Of a stretch of 40,331 nucleotides of DNA, positions 33,578-40,331 are shown one piece after another; within the stretch, counting starts at the first letter, position 1, and the number at the start of each line of letters is the position of its first letter. This stretch comes from Vibrio sp. 10N.286.49.B3 (GTDB taxonomy: Bacteria; Pseudomonadota; Gammaproteobacteria; Enterobacterales; Vibrionaceae): assembly GCF_002873395.1 (NCBI RefSeq), contig NZ_MCUV01000035.1, forward strand, positions 1 through 40,331, in the 5' to 3' direction. A program made the position numbers and the translations under genes. Below the pieces are notes generated by a model. That model saw only the letters and a list, made by a program, of their open reading frames with translations. It was not told where the DNA came from and searched no databases.

Positions 33578-35530
33578 TTATGCTTCCTGTTCTTTACGAC
33601 GAAAACGATAGCGTTTATCGCTGATAGCAATTGCACCACCTAGTGCCATAAAGAGCGAACCAGCCCAAATCCAACGAACAAAAGGCTTGTAATAGATACG
33701 TACCGCCCATGAGTGGTTATCATCTAAACGCTCACCCATCGCAATATATAAATCACGTGTAAAGCCACGATCGATCGCTGCTTCGGTCATCATTGATCTT
33801 GCTGTGGTATAAAAACGTTTTTCTGCATGCAGAGTATTCACATATTTACCATCTCGAGTGATCTCAAAATCGGCAATATAACCATCGTAGTTTGGTCCAT
33901 CTTTATCTCTTACACCCGAGAAATAAAAATCATAGCCTTGTAACTGGAAGTACTCACCTGGCGCTAAGCGAACATCTCTCTCGATATCGTAGTTTTGCAC
34001 CATAGTGATACCAATAACCGTGACTGCTAAACCAATATGAGCAAACATCATCGCCCAATGACTACGCTGTAATTTGGTAATACCTTGCATGAATGGATAA
34101 CGATGAGTTGCACGAACATAAAGCTCATAGCTATGCATCAAAATAATCCACAATGCCATTACCCATCCCATGAAAGCCAAACCAGTAAAGCGATCGGCTA
34201 AAAGAATCACAAAAGCATAAGCTAAAACTAAAGAGGCGATACCTGAAACAAGCATAGGCTTAATCAGCGACGATAAACTGTCACGCTTCCAACGCACTAA
34301 AGGTCCTATGCCCAAAATAAAGGAAAAAGGGATCATCAACCATGAAAACAGCATATTAAAGAACGGTTCACCAATCGAAACAGACCCTAACCCAATCTGC
34401 TTATGCACTAACGGTAAAAGTGTGCCAACCAGCACAATCATTAAAGCGGCCATGAGTAGGATATTATTCGATAACAGTGCGTTCTCTCGTGAAAATAACG
34501 AAAAGTTACCTCGCACTCGGACTGCGGCGCCTTTAAATGCAAACAGAAGTAAAGAGCCACCGATAACAAAGACTAAGAAGCCTAAAATAAACATGCCACG
34601 AGCAGGATCAGAAGCAAAAGCATGCACTGACACAAGCACGCCAGAACGCACTAAGAAAGTACCTAAAAGGCTTAACGAAAATGCAGAGATGGCCAGTAAT
34701 ACTGTCCACGCCTTAAAAGTGCCACGTTTTTCCGTCACAGCTAATGAGTGCATCAAAGCCGTACCAGCAAGCCAAGGCATGAAAGACGCATTTTCTACCG
34801 GATCCCAGAACCACCAGCCACCCCAGCCAAGTTCATAATATGCCCACCATGAACCCAGAGCGATACCAACGGTTAAGAAAGACCAAGCAGCAATAGTCCA
34901 AGGACGTGACCAACGCGCCCAAGCGGTATCTAAACGCCCAGCAAGTAAAGAGGCGATAGCAAATGAGAACGCTACAGAAAAACCAACATAGCCCATATAA
35001 AGCATTGGTGGGTGAACGATCAAACCAGGATCTTGTAAAAGTGGGTTTAAATCTCGTCCATCAATAGGGAAAAAAGGCAATGTGCGGGTAAAAGGGTTTG
35101 AAGTCAAAATCACAAACAGTAAGAACCCGACTGTGATTAAGCCCATAATAGCAAGCACTCGCGCGACAGACTCTTGAGGCATACCACGACTAAAGCTTGC
35201 TACAGCAACAGTCCAACCCGCTTGAATTAAAACCCATAATAGTAATGACCCTTCATGTCCACCCCATACAGCAGTAATACGGTAGTACCAAGGGAGTAAG
35301 CTATTTGAATTATTTGCCACATACTCCACGGTAAAGTCATTAACGTAAAATGACCAACATAAAATCACAAAAGAGATAAACAGCAGTAAAAACATTCCCC
35401 AAGACAAAGGCCTTGCGGTATTCATTAGCATTGTATTATTGCGTGACGCACCGTAAAGCGGTAACGCACTTAATAAAATAGCCAGCCCTAAAGAAAGAAT
35501 TAGAGCAAAATGACCTATTTCAGCAATCAT
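33578..35530 (-). CDS. ccmF: Cytochrome c haem lyase subunit CcmF
   Basis: Large inner-membrane core of the haem-ligation complex. 650 aa with about 15 hydrophobic segments. The tryptophan-rich WWD haem-handling segment is YELGWGGWWFWDPVENASFM at about 245-265; periplasmic histidines lie in AVWGGHEGSLLLW, DPGLIVHPPMLYMGYVG and GTLLPLVHKQIG. The start overlaps the ccmE stop (TAATG). Full length and intact. Confidence 0.97.
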   Translation of the reverse strand: MIAEIGHFALILSLGLAILLSALPLYGASRNNTMLMNTARPLSWGMFLLLFISFVILCWSFYVNDFTVEYVANNSNSLLPWYYRITAVWGGHEGSLLLWVLIQAGWTVAVASFSRGMPQESVARVLAIMGLITVGFLLFVILTSNPFTRTLPFFPIDGRDLNPLLQDPGLIVHPPMLYMGYVGFSVAFSFAIASLLAGRLDTAWARWSRPWTIAAWSFLTVGIALGSWWAYYELGWGGWWFWDPVENASFMPWLAGTALMHSLAVTEKRGTFKAWTVLLAISAFSLSLLGTFLVRSGVLVSVHAFASDPARGMFILGFLVFVIGGSLLLFAFKGAAVRVRGNFSLFSRENALLSNNILLMAALMIVLVGTLLPLVHKQIGLGSVSIGEPFFNMLFSWLMIPFSFILGIGPLVRWKRDSLSSLIKPMLVSGIASLVLAYAFVILLADRFTGLAFMGWVMALWIILMHSYELYVRATHRYPFMQGITKLQRSHWAMMFAHIGLAVTVIGITMVQNYDIERDVRLAPGEYFQLQGYDFYFSGVRDKDGPNYDGYIADFEITRDGKYVNTLHAEKRFYTTARSMMTEAAIDRGFTRDLYIAMGERLDDNHSWAVRIYYKPFVRWIWAGSLFMALGGAIAISDKRYRFRRKEQEA

Positions 35531-36012
35531 TAATTACTTCCTTTTGTCTGTTCTGTTGAATATTGCAAAGGCTCATGGGTTTTTTCCATCGCTTTTGCAA
35601 CTTCAGATGGCATATACTCTTCATCGTGCTTGGCAAGTACTTCAAAGGCCTGAATGGTTCGCTCATCGATAAGTTCACCCTGCGCGACAATACCTTGCCC
35701 TTCGCGGAATAAATCCGGCAAAATACCATCATATAAAATAGTCACTTTTGGGCCGATATCGGCAAGATCAAAGCTAACCTGCAAAGATTGCTGATCGCGT
35801 TTAACGCTGCCTTCGACAACCATGCCACCAATTCGAAGTCGCTGCCCAACGTGGGGCTTTGAACCATCTGGCTTACCGTTTACCAATTCCGTTGGGGTGT
35901 AGAACAAGTCCATATTTTGATTTAGAGCATAAAGCAGTAAACCTACAGTCGCACTGATACCAATAAAAATGGCAAGGATAATACCCAGCCTTTTTTTACG
36001 TCTTGGTGTCAT
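35530..36012 (-). CDS. ccmE: Periplasmic haem chaperone CcmE
   Basis: Binds haem covalently in the periplasm and carries it from CcmABCD to CcmF. 160 aa. Basic N-terminus (TPRRKKRL), membrane anchor at about 9-30, OB-fold domain, and the haem-binding motif AKHDEEYMP with H129 and Y133. It overlaps ccmD by ATGA and ccmF by one base. Confidence 0.97.
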   Translation of the reverse strand: MTPRRKKRLGIILAIFIGISATVGLLLYALNQNMDLFYTPTELVNGKPDGSKPHVGQRLRIGGMVVEGSVKRDQQSLQVSFDLADIGPKVTILYDGILPDLFREGQGIVAQGELIDERTIQAFEVLAKHDEEYMPSEVAKAMEKTHEPLQYSTEQTKGSN

Positions 36013-36215
36013 AGTGTGTTCTCCATTTTTTTAGCGGCATCAATACGTGCCTGACGATCAATTTTTGCTTGAACTTCAATGAGTAGCGACTTGCTATCAC
36101 GTAGACTTGAAGCGAGTAGTATCAACATCGATAAGAAAGTAATACCAAACGCACCCCATACATACGTGGCATAGCCACCCATAGCCCAAAAATCAGTTAA
36201 AGATTCAAAATACAT
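36009..36215 (-). CDS. ccmD: Haem exporter protein CcmD
   Basis: Small membrane protein that releases holo-CcmE from CcmC. 68 aa. The N-terminal [20 protein letters not shown] is the family signature, then one membrane segment (about 17-38) and a basic cytoplasmic helix ([20 protein letters not shown]). Between ccmC and ccmE. Confidence 0.95.
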   Translation of the reverse strand: MYFESLTDFWAMGGYATYVWGAFGITFLSMLILLASSLRDSKSLLIEVQAKIDRQARIDAAKKMENTL

Positions 36216-36229
36216 AGTCGATTACCTGT

Positions 36230-36994
36230 CTACTGTTCACTTTCAGTCTGACGATTATTCATCGTTGCAGCTAATTTCTGCACCCAAGGACGGTGACTCT
36301 CTTTTCTGATAATTTCATTACGAAAACGAATCATAGTGACTGCAGCAAAGAAAAAGCCAAAACCCACCATATTTAATAATAATGGCCATAGCATATCGCT
36401 AGACATAGAGGGCTTATCAAATTTGGTAATGGTTGCACCTTGATGCAGGGTGTTCCACCATTCAACAGAAAAATGAATAATAGGCAAATTAATCACACCT
36501 ACAATCGCCAAGATACCCGCTGCTTTAGCCGCGGTCTTTTGATCGTCAAATGCGTGATAAAGCGCAATCACTCCAAGATATAAAAATAATAAGATTAATT
36601 CAGAGGTTAAGCGAGCATCCCAAACCCACCAGGCTCCCCACATAGGCTTGCCCCATACCGCACCAGTTAGCAGAGCAATGAAGGTAAAGACAGCCCCAAT
36701 TGGCGCCATAGCTAAAGCTGCCATATTAGAAAGTCTAACTTGCCAAACCAATCCAATAAAAGCAGCAATGGCCATCGACATATAAGCCCCCATAGACCAA
36801 ATAGCAGATGGCACATGGATATAGATAATTCGAAAACTGTTACCTTGCTGATAATCTGAAGGAGCAAAAGCAAGCCCCCAAACAGTACCGACAACAAGAC
36901 AGGCTAGGGCTAAAACCGAAAACCAAGGCAGTAATTGACTACTTAATTGATAAGCTTTCTCTGGTTTGGCATAAGGATGGAGCCATTTCCACAT
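36230..36994 (-). CDS. ccmC: Haem transporter/ligase protein CcmC
   Basis: Attaches haem to CcmE in the inner membrane. 254 aa, six membrane segments. The WWD motif is KPMWGAWWVWDARLTSEL, with external histidines in RIIYIHVPSAIWSMG and LPIIHFSVEWWNTLHQG. Located after ccmB with a 53-base gap. Confidence 0.97.
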   Translation of the reverse strand: MWKWLHPYAKPEKAYQLSSQLLPWFSVLALACLVVGTVWGLAFAPSDYQQGNSFRIIYIHVPSAIWSMGAYMSMAIAAFIGLVWQVRLSNMAALAMAPIGAVFTFIALLTGAVWGKPMWGAWWVWDARLTSELILLFLYLGVIALYHAFDDQKTAAKAAGILAIVGVINLPIIHFSVEWWNTLHQGATITKFDKPSMSSDMLWPLLLNMVGFGFFFAAVTMIRFRNEIIRKESHRPWVQKLAATMNNRQTESEQ

Positions 36995-37047
36995 GTTGAT
37001 TCTCTCTTAAACTTCAATATAAATAATGAATGCCATCAGATCGGTGT

Positions 37048-37716
37048 TCAATTAACACTGATACGTAATGCTGCACTGATAGCAAAAGGTGTTGCTGTAA
37101 TCGCTGCCATTAACATTGCCCCTAAAATGGCAAGTTGGCCGTTATAACTCATCCCCAGCGACGCTGCATCAATCGCTGAAGTCGCAAAAATTAAAATTGG
37201 TATATATAAAGGCAAAATAAGTAGGCTTAATAACACCCCACCTTTTTGTAACCCAACCGTTAATGCTACGCCAATGGCACCAATAAAGCTTAACGTTGGC
37301 GTACCCAATAACAAGGTTAGCACGACCGAGAGCCAAGTGTTGAAATCAAGCGACAACAATACGGCTAGTAGTGGACTAATCAACAATAATGGCAAACCTG
37401 TCAGCAACCAATGAGCAATTACTTTAGAAATCACTACGATTGATAATGGCGTCGGCATCAGCATCATTTGCTCGAGAGAGCCATCTAAAAAATCTGCGCT
37501 AAACAGACGTTCTAATGAAAGTAATGCCGATAATAAAGCAGCCACCCAAATAATGCCGGCTGCAATTCGAGCGAGTAAATTAGGCTCTGGCCCGATACTC
37601 AAAGGAAATAGCGTGATCACTATAATGAAAAACCATAACGGATTAAAAATATCAGCTTGGCGTCGAAAAGCGATCAACAACTCACGGTGAACAATAGTTT
37701 GCATTGTAGTGAACAT
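37048..37716 (-). CDS. ccmB: Haem exporter ABC permease CcmB
   Basis: Membrane subunit paired with the CcmA ATPase for release of holo-CcmE. 222 aa with six hydrophobic segments. HRELLIAFRRQADIFNPLWF, DFLDGSLEQMMLMP and GLQKGGVLLSLLILPLYIPI are typical. The start lies 3 bases after the ccmA stop, with a GGGGAG SD. Confidence 0.96.
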   Translation of the reverse strand: MFTTMQTIVHRELLIAFRRQADIFNPLWFFIIVITLFPLSIGPEPNLLARIAAGIIWVAALLSALLSLERLFSADFLDGSLEQMMLMPTPLSIVVISKVIAHWLLTGLPLLLISPLLAVLLSLDFNTWLSVVLTLLLGTPTLSFIGAIGVALTVGLQKGGVLLSLLILPLYIPILIFATSAIDAASLGMSYNGQLAILGAMLMAAITATPFAISAALRISVN

Positions 37717-37719
37717 CGA

Positions 37720-38334
37720 TCACTCCCCTAACTTAATTTTTCTAATCGTTGAGTCAGCAAACATATCTTGATGAGTGGTTAAAATAACGATCCCACCTGA
37801 TTGGGCATGCTCTAAAAATAAATTTTCGAGAACTTTAACGCCCTGCTTATCAATGGCCGTCAGTGGTTCATCTAAAATCCAAAGCATCTGCCGACTTAAC
37901 CAAAGGCGAGCGAGCGCTACACGACGCTGCTGACCTGCTGATAGTTGCCCAACAGGTACATCTTCTCGACCAGCTAAACCAACCTGTGTTAACGCTGCTA
38001 AAATATCGTTTTTTGAGTACGTTGGATTATGTATTGATTGGTAAAAACGTAAATTTTCAAATGCTGTTAGCTCGCGCTTTACACCCGCCTGATGACCAAG
38101 AAAGAGCAGGTCTTGATGAAACTCTTCCCGATTTGATGACACAGCAAGTCCCTTCCAGTGGATCTCACCCTCATCGCTATCGCCAAGGCCTGTTAAAATA
38201 CGTAGTAATGTGGTTTTACCTGTACCATTACGGCCTTCAACTTGTACGAGTTCACCTGGCTGAATCGCAAACGAAAGAGATTCAAATAACACCCTTTCAT
38301 CACGTATTGCGGTTAAATTAGATACTTCGAGCAT
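37720..38334 (-). CDS. ccmA: Haem exporter ATP-binding protein CcmA
   Basis: ATPase of the CcmABCD complex. The frame is open to a TTG at 38346, but the ATG at 38334 gives the usual [20 protein letters not shown] start; 204 aa. Walker [10 protein letters not shown] (K40), ABC signature [14 protein letters not shown], Walker [14 protein letters not shown] and the switch histidine in ILTTHQ are intact. There is no good SD at this start. First gene of ccmABCDEFGHI. Confidence 0.96.
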   Translation of the reverse strand: MLEVSNLTAIRDERVLFESLSFAIQPGELVQVEGRNGTGKTTLLRILTGLGDSDEGEIHWKGLAVSSNREEFHQDLLFLGHQAGVKRELTAFENLRFYQSIHNPTYSKNDILAALTQVGLAGREDVPVGQLSAGQQRRVALARLWLSRQMLWILDEPLTAIDKQGVKVLENLFLEHAQSGGIVILTTHQDMFADSTIRKIKLGE

Positions 38335-38363
38335 AGTTTTAATCAATACTAAAAATTAAGAGA

Positions 38364-38392
38364 TCTATATTAGCATACCCTTGCTAGGACAA
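38364..38392 (-). promoter_or_regulatory. Candidate sigma70 promoter of the ccm operon
   Basis: TTGTCC, a 17-base spacer and TATAGA lie just before ccmA on the minus strand; the same place also reads as an extended -10 (TGCTAATAT). The leader would be about 20-30 nt. Confidence 0.4.
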
Positions 38393-38512
38393 AATAGGAT
38401 AAGCGCTTTACGAGTCACTAATCTAGAGATAAATACATTCATCTTTCATCACACTTTTACCTTTTTTACCCTAAAGAGGTATAAAACTTTCATACTTTTA
38501 AATGATAGGTAA

Positions 38513-38541
38513 TAAAAAAGAGACCGTAGTCTCTTTTTTTA
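38513..38541. terminator. Terminator after the DUF2802 gene
   Basis: AGAGAC, loop and GTCTCT form a 6-bp stem with long A and T flanks, so it reads as a U-tailed hairpin on both strands. It closes the chemotaxis operon just after the last stop. Confidence 0.85.
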
Positions 38542-39051
38542 TTATTCTTTTCTGGCTCGAGTTGGTCGATACCTAGATCGAGCCTCATTACGCTGCGCAT
38601 CAAAATGACCACTTAATGGCGGGACTGTTTCTTTTCCTGCGATCTTATTTTGTAAGGACATCATTAATTCAGCTTCTGCTTTCGGTAGCTCACACTCTTC
38701 AATAAGCTCATTTAAGCCAGCGCCTAACTGAACCATTTTCGTTGCTCGAGTATAAAGTCGACCATCATTGTCACTATTCTCAAGTTCAACAATTCGTTCA
38801 GTCAGGTGATTCATGACACCTTGTTGATCATTTATTCTTTGCCCTAAACCGACAACAACAGAGCGCACTTCGAGTAATTGCTGGTTCCCTTTTTGCCACT
38901 CTTTTTCAGCGTGACGAAGTTGCTGGCGTAGCTGTGCTTGCTGTTTTTTTAATGCACTATTAATCTTTAACATTAAAATAAAGATAATAACAACACCAAA
39001 AACAGCGCCGGACACTAGCCAAGGCATCAATGCAAATAAACTATCAACCAT
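38542..39051 (-). CDS. DUF2802-type membrane coiled-coil protein
   Basis: Function not known to me. 169 aa. One N-terminal membrane segment (about 8-28), a Gln/Arg-rich coiled coil (about 33-95: QQAQLRQQLRHAEKEWQKGN), then the conserved block YTRATKMVQLGAGLNELIEE with ECELPKAEAELMM, which I associate with DUF2802. The basic C-terminus (RSRYRPTRARKE) is likely disordered. It overlaps the cheW stop (TAATG) and closes the chemotaxis operon, as remembered from Vibrio and Pseudomonas; a role at the pole or with the chemotaxis array is inference. Confidence 0.85.
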   Translation of the reverse strand: MVDSLFALMPWLVSGAVFGVVIIFILMLKINSALKKQQAQLRQQLRHAEKEWQKGNQQLLEVRSVVVGLGQRINDQQGVMNHLTERIVELENSDNDGRLYTRATKMVQLGAGLNELIEECELPKAEAELMMSLQNKIAGKETVPPLSGHFDAQRNEARSRYRPTRARKE

Positions 39052-39548
39052 TAGATGTGGTCCATATCATCCCATTCGTCTTCAGTTAGTAATTTATTCA
39101 AATCGACAAGAATAAGTAACTTACCCTCACGATTGCTGACACCCTGAATAAATTTCGAACCTTCATCAGTGCCAACACTTGGTGTAGTGTCGATTTCTGA
39201 AGAGCGTAAATAAACCACTTCAGCAACACTATCTACTAAAATACCAATCACTTGACGCTCTGATTCGATAACAATGATACGCGTGTTATCGGTGATATCA
39301 CCAGGCATTAGACCAAAGCGTGAACGAGTATCAATAACTGTCACAACATTACCACGAAGGTTAATGATACCTAAGACATAGTCAGGAGCACCAGGAACCG
39401 GAGCAATCTCGGTATATCTTAATACTTCGCGAACCTGCATTACATTTATGCCATAAGTTTCTTCTTCTAATTGAAAAGTCACCCATTGCAATATTTCATC
39501 ATTATTGCCTTGATCTTTTCTAACTTCTACACCAAAAGCTTGAGACAT
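39051..39548 (-). CDS. cheW: Chemotaxis adaptor CheW
   Basis: Links chemoreceptors to the CheA kinase. 165 aa. The CheW SH3-like domain shows QLEEETYGINVMQVREVLRY, VPGAPDYVLGIINLRGNVVT and GILVDSVAEVVYLRSSEI. SD GAGGAAA. It lies 35 bases after parP. Confidence 0.97.
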   Translation of the reverse strand: MSQAFGVEVRKDQGNNDEILQWVTFQLEEETYGINVMQVREVLRYTEIAPVPGAPDYVLGIINLRGNVVTVIDTRSRFGLMPGDITDNTRIIVIESERQVIGILVDSVAEVVYLRSSEIDTTPSVGTDEGSKFIQGVSNREGKLLILVDLNKLLTEDEWDDMDHI

Positions 39549-39583
39549 ATTTTTCCTCTTTATGTCGATATCGACAACAACTA

Positions 39584-40331
39584 TTAATTTAATGCTTTTA
39601 CATCTAGCCCTGAGTTAAGCATTGTAATCATGGCTTCAACATGAATTAAAGCGCACATTTTATTCGTCACCATTCCCGCTAACCAAGGCCGTTTACCCGC
39701 CTTTTCTCGCCAACGAATCTGGTGTTTTTGTACAAGTTCTGTCCCCTTAAGCTCGGAACAAGCCAAGCCCCAACGGCTTTCACCAAGCAAAACGATATAT
39801 TGATAACTCTCTTGATAATCTTGATTGTCTAACTTATCTGCCATTACCCAACATGCTGTATCGACGACATCAAGTTGACCTGAGTGTGTAGTTTGTAAAC
39901 CTAAATACCATTCAGGGCGACCAATTAAGTGGTTAACATCACTCAGCTGATGAATACCGCCAAGTTCATCAAGAGGTACTGCAAAAATGACACCATTGAC
40001 TTCAAAGTACAGTACTTGAAACTCTTGCTCTCGAGCACTACTTTCCCAGACAGGTTCTGGTTTCGATTGCTTTGGCAATGAGACATCTAACGGTTGAGTA
40101 TCGCCCACAACCTCAACACTCGATTCGGTATTATATTCATTCGTATGACTGAAATCCTCCATATTTTGACAGGCATTTTCAGTAATAGGATATATATCCC
40201 ACTCTTGTAATTCATCAACCGGAGCAGCGGGAACTGTTAAGGAAACTTGACTCAGCAACCGTTCAACATCACCAAAATCGGGTTCTATTGGTTCATCAAA
40301 CCATACAAGTTCTGGCTCTGGCTCTGGCTCT
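39584..40331 (-). CDS. parP: ParP-like CheW-domain polar chemotaxis protein, 5' end missing
   Basis: The reading frame stays open to the right edge of the window, so the start is outside; the apparent Met at 40258 is an in-frame TTG. About 249 codons are visible. The N-terminal visible part is acidic and proline-rich, beginning with Glu-Pro repeats. The C-terminal 135 residues form a CheW-like domain (EFQVLYFEVNGVIFAVPLDE, LGGIHQLSDVNHLIGRPEWY, SRWGLACSELKG). In Vibrio, ParP sits just before cheW and retains CheA arrays at the pole with ParC. Symbol given by position and architecture. Confidence 0.85.
   Translation of the reverse strand, partial: EPEPEPELVWFDEPIEPDFGDVERLLSQVSLTVPAAPVDELQEWDIYPITENACQNMEDFSHTNEYNTESSVEVVGDTQPLDVSLPKQSKPEPVWESSAREQEFQVLYFEVNGVIFAVPLDELGGIHQLSDVNHLIGRPEWYLGLQTTHSGQLDVVDTACWVMADKLDNQDYQESYQYIVLLGESRWGLACSELKGTELVQKHQIRWREKAGKRPWLAGMVTNKMCALIHVEAMITMLNSGLDVKALN
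40311..40331 (+). repeat. Hexanucleotide tandem repeat at the window edge
   Basis: TCTGGC is repeated 3.5 times up to the last base and encodes Glu-Pro pairs of the ParP-like protein on the minus strand. The unit is a multiple of three, so copy changes keep the frame. The full extent lies outside. Confidence 0.7.

Noticed and set aside
34308..34838. 176-codon open frame on the plus strand
   Set aside because: It lies antisense inside ccmF, whose protein is conserved throughout; the translated sequence is Lys/Pro/Ser-rich with no recognisable motif.
37863..38321. 152-codon open frame on the plus strand
   Set aside because: Antisense to ccmA, which has intact Walker and signature motifs; no SD or family resemblance.
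1..40331. CRISPR array, tRNA genes, insertion sequences or prophage
   Set aside because: No regularly spaced repeats, tRNA-like cloverleaf, transposase or phage gene was seen; the gene order is typical chromosomal backbone.

Overview
The window looks like a chromosomal segment of a low-GC member of the Vibrionaceae, probably Photobacterium- or Aliivibrio-like; the genus cannot be fixed from sequence alone. The evidence is the porin/ligA/zipA/cysZ/cysK/ptsHI-crr gene order, the Vibrio-type flagellar genes flgO, flgP and flgT, a Vibrio-type flagellin behind a sigma54 promoter, cheV-cheR beside the flg genes, and a ccm operon flanked by mlaA and by parP-cheW-DUF2802. I see no tRNA, rRNA, insertion sequence, prophage or CRISPR array.

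Layout. 1-2.3 kb: a tiny secreted protein (+), then on the minus strand an orphan lipoprotein and an OmpU/OmpL-type porin with a long AT-rich upstream region. 2.9-8 kb: a divergent NAD-dependent DNA ligase and zipA (minus), divergent from cysZ and cysK (+). 8.2-11 kb: the phosphotransferase genes ptsH, ptsI and crr (+). 11.3-25.5 kb: a minus-strand flagellar block, read as cheV-cheR, flgBCDE, flgFGHIJ, flgKL and a flagellin gene, with terminators and sigma54-type promoters between the units. 25.5-27.2 kb: flgA, then flgM-flgN behind a sigma28-type promoter (+). 27.2-29.6 kb: flgO-flgP (minus) and flgT (+), which diverge and encode H-ring/outer-membrane flagellar parts. 29.9-31.2 kb: a cold-shock protein gene and mlaA. 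31.3-38.3 kb: the complete cytochrome c maturation operon ccmABCDEFGHI (minus). 38.5-40.3 kb: a DUF2802 gene, cheW and the 5'-truncated parP (minus), the tail of the main chemotaxis operon.

How the genes work together. Most of the window builds and steers a polar flagellum: rod, hook, rings, junction proteins, filament, export chaperone, anti-sigma28 factor and chemotaxis adaptors. Promoters read by eye fit the known Vibrio hierarchy, with sigma54 for rod/hook/junction/FlaA-type flagellin and sigma28 for flgM. The ccm genes encode the haem delivery and ligation apparatus for c-type cytochromes, and pts/crr encode the general sugar PTS.

No wholly new multi-gene system stands out. The points most worth a second look are: the ligase at the ligA locus, which departs from canonical LigA at several conserved nucleotidyltransferase positions; a pair of face-to-face sigma54-type promoters between flgO and flgT; a two-hairpin 3' region behind the flagellin gene; unexplained repeat-rich regulatory sequences upstream of the small secreted gene, the porin, ptsH and flgF; and a lipoprotein ending in a duplicated YWY-type module.
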